A DNA stretch of 34,671 nt from Pseudomonas sp. UBA5782 (GTDB taxonomy: Bacteria > Pseudomonadota > Gammaproteobacteria > Pseudomonadales > Pseudomonadaceae): contig DIEE01000026.1 of assembly GCA_002418465.1 (NCBI GenBank), positions 3,405 to 38,075 of the forward strand, written 5' to 3'. The translations under genes and the position numbers were made by a program. Below, piece by piece: positions 29,692 through 34,671 of this stretch. Each line of letters begins with the position of its first letter. Position 1 is the stretch's first letter. Under the pieces are notes generated by a model. That model had not been told where the DNA came from. It saw nothing but the letters and a program-made list of their open reading frames with translations, and ran no database searches.

Positions 29692-32178
29692 ATGCCCGAC
29701 TTGCTTGCCGATTGCCCGCCTGACCCGCGGGCTTATCACGAATTGCTCGATGCGAGCGGCCGGGTCCGCCCGCACTGGGACAAGCTTTACCAGCACCTCG
29801 AGCGCAGCAGCCCGACGCAACTGGAACAGCGCCAGGCGCTGCTCGATCGGCAGATTCTCGAAAACGGCGTCACCTACAACGTCTACGCCGACCCCAAGGG
29901 CACCGACCGGCCATGGGCGCTGGACCTGTTGCCGAACCTGATCAGCGCCGAGGAATGGCAGGGCATCGCCGCCGGCGTCATCCAGCGCGCGCGCCTGCTC
30001 GACACGGTGCTCGCCGACATCTACGGCCCGCAGCAACTGCTCGCCGACGGCCTGCTGCCCACCGAGCTGGTGTTCGGCCACAACAACTACCTGTGGCCGT
30101 GCCAGGGCATCCGTCCGCCGGGCGGCACCTACCTGCACAGCTACGCCGTGGACCTGCGCCGCGCGCCGGACGGCCGCTGGTGGGTGATCGCCGACCGCAC
30201 GCAGACGCCGTCAGGCGCCGGCTATGCGCTGGAGAACCGGCAGATCATCTCGCGGACCTTCCCCGAGCTGTTCCGCGAACTGCGCGTGCAGCACCTGAGC
30301 AGCTATTTCCGCACCCTGCGTGAAACGCTGGTCGAGCAGGCCCCGCGCGAGGATAACGAGACGCCGATGGTGGTGCTGCTGACCCCGGGGCGTTTCAACG
30401 AAACCTATTTCGAGCACCTCTACCTGGCGCGCCACCTGGGTTTTCCGCTGGTGGAAGGCAGCGACCTGACGGTGCGCGACGCCACCCTGTACCTGAAAAC
30501 CCTCGGCGGCCTGCAGCGCGTGCATGCGGTGCTGCGCCGCCTCGACGATGACTTCTGCGACCCGCTGGAGCTGCGTACCGACTCGGCCCTCGGCGTGCCC
30601 GGCCTGCTTGAGGCGGTACGCCAGGGCCGCGTGCTGGTGGCCAACGCGCTGGGCAGCGGCGTGCTGGAATCGCCCGGCCTGCTTGGCTTCCTGCCGAAGA
30701 TCCAGGAAAAGCTGTTCGGCGAGGAATTGCTGCTGCCGTCCATCGCCACCTGGTGGTGCGGCGAGACGCCCGTGCTGGAACAGGCGCTGGAAAAGCTCGG
30801 CGACCTGCTGGTGATGCCGGCCTTCCCGTCGCAGAGTTTCGTCCCGCAGTTCGGTCACGATCTGGACGCCGCCGGGTTGGCCAACCTGACCCGGCGCATC
30901 CGCGCGCGGCCCTACGCCTATGTGGCGCAGGAAGTCGCGCAGCTGTCGCAGGCGCCGGTCTGGCAGGACCAGCACATGCAGTCGCGGGCGATCGGCATGC
31001 GCGTCTACGCGGTAGCCAGCGCCGACGGCTACCGGGTGATGCCCGGCGGGCTGACCCGCGTTTCCGCTGAATCCGGCGCCCAGGTGGTGGCCATGCAGAG
31101 CGGCGGCGGGGGCAAGGATACCTGGGTGCTGGCCGGCCACGCGGCGCTGGGCGAGGCCCCGCGACCGCGGCCGTTGGGCGTGCACGACGTGGTCCGCCGC
31201 GACCCGCACCTGCCGTCGCGGATCGTCGAGAACCTGTTCTGGTTCGGTCGTTACGCCGAGCGCTGCGACGACCTGACCCGCCTGCTGCGGGTGGTGCTTT
31301 CGCGCTACGTCGGTGACGAAGACGAACCCATGGCCCTGCAGACCGCCCTGCAACTGGCCGAAGACCTCGGCGTGCTGCCGGACGAGGAGGAGGGCACGCT
31401 GGAGGAACGGCTGTTCATCGCCCTGCTCGGCGAGGACTGGATCTACAGCCTGCGCGCCAACCTGCAGCGGCTGAACTGGACCGCCTCGCAGGTGCGCGGG
31501 CGGCTGTCGCGGGAAAACTGGCTGGCGCTGATGGAAATCCAGCGCGAGGCACAGACCCTGGAGCGCGAGGAGGCCGATCTCGGCGAGCTGCTGGACTTCC
31601 TAAACCGTCTGCTGATGTCGCTGTCGGCGCTGTCTGGCTTTGCCCTCGACGACATGACCCGCGACGACGGCTGGCGTTTCCTGATGATCGGCCGGCGCAT
31701 CGAGCGCCTGCAGTTCCTTGCCGAAGCCATCGCCGGCTTCCTCGACGGCGACGCGGTGCAGGACCAGTCGGCGCTGGAGTGGCTGCTCGAACTGGGCAAC
31801 AGCACCATCACCTACCGCTCGCGCTACCAGGCCGCGCCGCAGCTGATCCCGGTGCTCGACCTGCTGCTGCTGGACGAACAGAACCCGCATGCCGTGCTGT
31901 TCCAGCTGCTCGAACTGGAGAAAGCGCTGGATCACCTGAGCGAGCAGTTCGGCAGTCAGAACGAGCTGAACCTGGCGCTGCTCACCGATCGCCTGCGCCT
32001 GGTCGACCTCGGCACCCTGGAAAACGCGCTGTTCGGCGAGGCCGGCAAGCGCGCCGTGCTCCACGGCTTGAGCCAACTGCTGCGCGCGGTCGGCGAGGCC
32101 GCCGGGCAACTCTCCGACCGCCTGGCGCTGCGCTTCTTCGCCCACGTCGACGCCAGCCAGCAGACGGTGTCCTCATGA
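29692..32178 (+). CDS. Circularly permuted ATP-grasp / alpha-E fusion protein
   Basis: This 828-aa fusion has a circularly permuted type-2 ATP-grasp region (about 10-480; DUF404/DUF407 blocks). Conserved stretches include NGVTYNVYADPKG, WWVIADRTQTPSGAGYALENR (near 163-182), RDATLYLKTLGGLQRVHAVLRR and VANALGSGVLESPGLL. It is followed by an alpha-helical alpha-E domain (about 504-820) beginning DPHLPSRIVENLFWFGRYAER. In many bacteria the two parts are separate genes. ATP-grasp enzymes form amide bonds through acyl-phosphates, and this branch is predicted to be a peptide or amino-acid ligase. The gene sits 85 nt after the DUF2126 gene, and its TGA overlaps the next ATG (ATGA). The product is unknown. 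Confidence 0.92.
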   Translation: MPDLLADCPPDPRAYHELLDASGRVRPHWDKLYQHLERSSPTQLEQRQALLDRQILENGVTYNVYADPKGTDRPWALDLLPNLISAEEWQGIAAGVIQRARLLDTVLADIYGPQQLLADGLLPTELVFGHNNYLWPCQGIRPPGGTYLHSYAVDLRRAPDGRWWVIADRTQTPSGAGYALENRQIISRTFPELFRELRVQHLSSYFRTLRETLVEQAPREDNETPMVVLLTPGRFNETYFEHLYLARHLGFPLVEGSDLTVRDATLYLKTLGGLQRVHAVLRRLDDDFCDPLELRTDSALGVPGLLEAVRQGRVLVANALGSGVLESPGLLGFLPKIQEKLFGEELLLPSIATWWCGETPVLEQALEKLGDLLVMPAFPSQSFVPQFGHDLDAAGLANLTRRIRARPYAYVAQEVAQLSQAPVWQDQHMQSRAIGMRVYAVASADGYRVMPGGLTRVSAESGAQVVAMQSGGGGKDTWVLAGHAALGEAPRPRPLGVHDVVRRDPHLPSRIVENLFWFGRYAERCDDLTRLLRVVLSRYVGDEDEPMALQTALQLAEDLGVLPDEEEGTLEERLFIALLGEDWIYSLRANLQRLNWTASQVRGRLSRENWLALMEIQREAQTLEREEADLGELLDFLNRLLMSLSALSGFALDDMTRDDGWRFLMIGRRIERLQFLAEAIAGFLDGDAVQDQSALEWLLELGNSTITYRSRYQAAPQLIPVLDLLLLDEQNPHAVLFQLLELEKALDHLSEQFGSQNELNLALLTDRLRLVDLGTLENALFGEAGKRAVLHGLSQLLRAVGEAAGQLSDRLALRFFAHVDASQQTVSS

Positions 32179-33092
32179 GCGCGCGCTACCAGGTCATCCA
32201 CGACACCCATTACCGCTATGCCACCGCGGTATCGCTGGCCAAGCAGCTGGCGCACCTGTGGCCGCGCGACTGCGCCTGGCAGCGCTGCGTGGTGCGCGAG
32301 CTGAGCGTCGAGCCGGCGCCGACGCAGCGCCGCGACGAACTGGACATCTTCGGCAACCCGCTGACCCGCCTGGCCTTCGAGCGCCCGCACGAGGAGCTGC
32401 GCGTCGAGGCGCGTCTGGACATCGAGATTCTCGCCCGCCCGCCGCTCGATCCGAACCTGTCGCCACCGTGGGAAGAGGCCAGCGCGGTGCTCTCCTACAG
32501 CGGCGCGCCGCTGTCCGCCGAGGTGCTGGAAGCCAGCCGCTTCCGCTTCGAATCGCCGGCGGTGCGCCTGAAGTATTCCTTCGTCGACTACGCCGAGGAC
32601 TGCTTCACCGCAGGGCGCCCGCTGCTGCTGGGTGCGCAGGCGCTGATGCAGAAGATCTTCCGCGAGTTCACCTTCGACGCCACCGCCACCCAGGTGGCGA
32701 CGCCGCTGCTGGAGGTGCTGGAGAAGCGCCGCGGGGTCTGCCAGGACTTCGCCCACCTGATGATCGCCTGCCTGCGCTCGCGCGGCCTGGCGGCGCGCTA
32801 CGTCAGCGGCTATCTGCTGACCCAGCCGCCGCCCGGCCAGCCGCGGCTGATCGGCGCCGATGCCTCGCACGCCTGGGTCTCGGTGTACTGCCCGCAGCAA
32901 GGCTGGGTGGATTTTGACCCGACCAACAACGTGCAGCCGGGCCTGGAACACATCACCCTGGCCTGGGGCCGCGACTTCTCCGACGTTTCACCCCTGCGCG
33001 GGGTGATCCTCGGCGGCGGCAGTCACGACCCCGACGTGCAGGTCACCGTCACCCCGGCGGGCGAAGTTGCGGTGGCGGCCGAGCGCGAGTAG
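32175..33092 (+). CDS. Transglutaminase-like cysteine protease family protein
   Basis: This 305-aa protein has the bacterial transglutaminase-like N-terminal domain (YQVIHDTHYRYATAVSLAKQ, about 1-90) and the transglutaminase core (about 150-255). Cys189 lies in RRGVCQDFAHLM, His232 in DASHAWVSVY and Asp248 in GWVDFDPTNN. The C-terminal GRDFSDVSPLRGVILGGGSHD is typical of the family. Translational coupling to the ATP-grasp/alpha-E gene (4-nt overlap) implies a shared pathway. Members act as proteases or amidases rather than true crosslinkers in most predictions. It converges on the PQQ lipoprotein gene with only 18 nt between stops and no visible terminator. Confidence 0.95.
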   Translation: MSARYQVIHDTHYRYATAVSLAKQLAHLWPRDCAWQRCVVRELSVEPAPTQRRDELDIFGNPLTRLAFERPHEELRVEARLDIEILARPPLDPNLSPPWEEASAVLSYSGAPLSAEVLEASRFRFESPAVRLKYSFVDYAEDCFTAGRPLLLGAQALMQKIFREFTFDATATQVATPLLEVLEKRRGVCQDFAHLMIACLRSRGLAARYVSGYLLTQPPPGQPRLIGADASHAWVSVYCPQQGWVDFDPTNNVQPGLEHITLAWGRDFSDVSPLRGVILGGGSHDPDVQVTVTPAGEVAVAAERE

Positions 33093-33110
33093 CGCTCGGT
33101 CGCGGTCGGT

Positions 33111-34427
33111 TTACTGAGGCTGCTGCGGCGTCACCCGCCACACCGTATCGCCGACATCGTCGGCCACCAGCAGCGCTCCCTGCTTGTCCGTCGCCACGCC
33201 CACCGGGCGGCCGAGGGCCTCGCCGTCGGCGCTGAGGAAACCGGTCAGCACGTCTTCCGGCGCACCTGCCGGGTGACCGTTGGCGAAGGGCACGTAGATC
33301 ACCTTGTAGCCACTGCGCGGCTCACGGTTCCAGGAGCCGTGCTGGCCGACGAAGGCGCCGCCGCTGTAGCGCTTGAGCAGATCGCCCTGGTAGAAGGTCA
33401 GGCCCAGCGAGGCGGTGTGGGCGCCCAGCGCGTAGTCCGGGACGATGGCGGTGGCCACCAGGTCGGGGCGCGGCGGCTGGACGCGGCTGTCGACGTGCTG
33501 GCCATAGTAGCTGTAGGGCCAGCCGTAGAAGCCGCCGCTCTTCACCGAGGTCATGTAGTCGGGCACCAGGTCGCTGCCGATCTCGTCGCGCTCGTTCACC
33601 GCCACCCACAGCTCGCCGCTTTCCGGCTGCCAGGCCAGGCCGTTGGGGTTGCGCAGGCCGGCGGCGAACAGCCGTGAGGTGCCGCGCGCCGGGTCGACCT
33701 CGAGGATGCCGGCGCGGTCGCGTTCGGCGTCGATGCCGTTCTCGGCGACGTTGCTGTTGGAGCCGACGCTGACGTAGAGCAGCGAGCCGTCGCGGCTGGC
33801 GATCAGGTCCTTGGTCCAGTGGTGGTTGATCGGCCCGGCCGGCAGGTCGACGATCTTTTTCCCCGGCTCGTCGATGCGCAGCGCGCCTTCGCGGTAGGGG
33901 AAGCGCATGATCGCGTCGGTGTTGGCGACGTACAGGCTGTCGCCCACCAGCGCCATGCCGAATGGCGAATTCAGTCCTTCGATGTAGCTGCTGCGGACCT
34001 CGGCGACGCCGTCGCCATCGGCATCTCGCAGCAGGGTGATGCGGTTGGCGCTGCCCAGGCTGGAGCCGGCGCGCTGCATGGCCTTGTTGGTCAGCCAGGC
34101 CTTCACGCCGCTGCCGTCTTCGGCTTTTTCCGGTGCATCGGTCTCGGTGACCAGGATGTCGCCGTTGGGCAGCACCAGCAGCGTGCGCGGATGCTGCAGG
34201 CCGTTGGCGAACGCCTGCACGTGCAGGCCCTGCGCGGCGATCGGCGTCTGCCCCTCGGCCCAGCCGCGCGCCTTGGCCATGTTCACCGTCGGCAGCATGC
34301 CGGGTGCCGGTTCCGGAAGCCTCGGCTGCGGGCCATAGCTGTCGGCGATCGGCAGGGTGGCCTTCTCGCAGCCGACCAGCGCGATGCACAGGCCGAGGGT
34401 AAGCGGCAGGGTGGATAGGCGATTCAT
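33111..34427 (-). CDS. PQQ-dependent sugar dehydrogenase-like (sorbosone dehydrogenase family) lipoprotein
   Basis: This 438-aa protein has a lipoprotein signal (MNRLSTLPLTLGLCIALVGC) with lipobox LVGC and acylated Cys20. A six-bladed beta-propeller like soluble glucose/sorbosone dehydrogenases follows: FANGLQHPRTLLVLPNGDIL, GINSPFGMAL-like LNSPFGMALVGDSLYVANTD, and INHHWTKDLIASRDGSLLYVSVGS. Later blades include GLRNPNGLAWQPESGELWVAVNERDEIG, FVGQHGSWNREPRSGYKVIYV and PVGVATDKQGALLVADD. It is likely periplasmic or membrane-anchored, oxidising a sugar-like substrate with PQQ, although many family members are uncharacterised. GGAG lies upstream of the ATG. It follows an MgtC-like gene by 17 nt on the same strand, so an operon is likely. 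Confidence 0.9.
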   Translation of the reverse strand: MNRLSTLPLTLGLCIALVGCEKATLPIADSYGPQPRLPEPAPGMLPTVNMAKARGWAEGQTPIAAQGLHVQAFANGLQHPRTLLVLPNGDILVTETDAPEKAEDGSGVKAWLTNKAMQRAGSSLGSANRITLLRDADGDGVAEVRSSYIEGLNSPFGMALVGDSLYVANTDAIMRFPYREGALRIDEPGKKIVDLPAGPINHHWTKDLIASRDGSLLYVSVGSNSNVAENGIDAERDRAGILEVDPARGTSRLFAAGLRNPNGLAWQPESGELWVAVNERDEIGSDLVPDYMTSVKSGGFYGWPYSYYGQHVDSRVQPPRPDLVATAIVPDYALGAHTASLGLTFYQGDLLKRYSGGAFVGQHGSWNREPRSGYKVIYVPFANGHPAGAPEDVLTGFLSADGEALGRPVGVATDKQGALLVADDVGDTVWRVTPQQPQ

Positions 34428-34444
34428 CGCTGCACTCCGGAGGG

Positions 34445-34671
34445 TCAGGGCTTTCGTTGTTGTGGATTGGCCTCGTCGTCCGAATCGTTCGGCGAGACCT
34501 TGGGAATCAGGAAGAAGATCACCAGCGCGAGGAGCGTGCTGAGTACCGCCGTGGCTTCGCGGCCCATGCCGACGGCGATGCCGATGGCGGCGGTAAGCCA
34601 GATGCCGGCGGCGGTGGTCAGGCCGTGCACTTCGTGAACGCTGCGGCCCTTGATGATGGTGCCGGCACCGA
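34445..34671 (-). CDS. MgtC/SapB-family membrane protein, C-terminal part (5' end outside window)
   Basis: On the minus strand the frame is open from the window edge to a TGA at 34445, giving about 75 residues. The segment GAGTIIKGRSVHEVHGLTTA, followed by AGIWLTAAIGIAVGMG, is the conserved MgtC/SapB signature. A last transmembrane helix (AVLSTLLALVIFFLIPKV) and a short polar tail (SPNDSDDEANPQQRKP) follow. MgtC itself is linked to Mg2+ limitation and virulence, but many SapB-like homologues have no known role, and the C-terminal MgtC extension domain is absent here. It probably shares an mRNA with the PQQ lipoprotein downstream. Confidence 0.88.
   Translation of the reverse strand, partial: GAGTIIKGRSVHEVHGLTTAAGIWLTAAIGIAVGMGREATAVLSTLLALVIFFLIPKVSPNDSDDEANPQQRKP

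Overview
This window reads as core chromosome of a GC-rich gammaproteobacterium, most likely the genus Pseudomonas. The evidence is the gene order mutL-miaA-hfq-hflX-hflK-hflC, then hisZ-purA, tRNA-Leu x2, rnr-rlmB, rpsF-rpsR-(DUF2232)-rplI, dnaB, alr, a 7TM diguanylate cyclase, a YgiQ-type radical SAM protein and a transglutaminase/ATP-grasp cluster, together with protein-level similarity to remembered Pseudomonas sequences. Species cannot be fixed from the sequence alone. No insertion sequence, prophage, CRISPR array or compositional island was seen.

Layout. 1-5387 (+) is the mutL(3' end)-miaA-hfq-hflX-hflK-hflC supercluster: mismatch repair, tRNA i6A37 modification, the sRNA chaperone, a ribosome-associated GTPase and the FtsH-regulating SPFH pair. 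A heat-shock-like promoter lies inside the end of miaA in front of hfq. 5700-8235 (+) carries hisZ and purA. 8386-10320 (+) is a chemoreceptor with a flagellar-sigma (FliA)-type promoter. 10440-10727 (-) holds two tandem tRNA-Leu(CAG) genes, divergent from rnr-rlmB (10937-14319, +). An orphan hybrid histidine kinase (14452-16614) precedes the ribosomal protein operon rpsF-rpsR-DUF2232-rplI (16808-18876). dnaB and alr follow. Alr converges on a membrane diguanylate cyclase (minus strand), whose stop codon overlaps that of alr.

23680-33092 (+) contains a YgiQ-family radical SAM protein and then a three-gene cluster: a large transglutaminase-like/DUF2126 protein, a circularly permuted ATP-grasp/alpha-E fusion, and a second transglutaminase-like protein. 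By domain content this cluster is a predicted peptide-ligase and peptide-processing pathway of unknown substrate. It is the best candidate in the window for an incompletely described system, although its families are known and widespread. 33111-34671 (-) encodes a PQQ-dependent sugar-dehydrogenase-like lipoprotein and the 3' end of an MgtC/SapB-family membrane protein.

Most of the window is conserved housekeeping DNA. The more interesting signals are regulatory (sigma-28-like and sigma-32-like promoters, divergent promoters sharing a -35 region, a structured rpsF leader) or small-scale (a compensatory base-pair change between the tRNA copies, convergent stops sharing CTAG).
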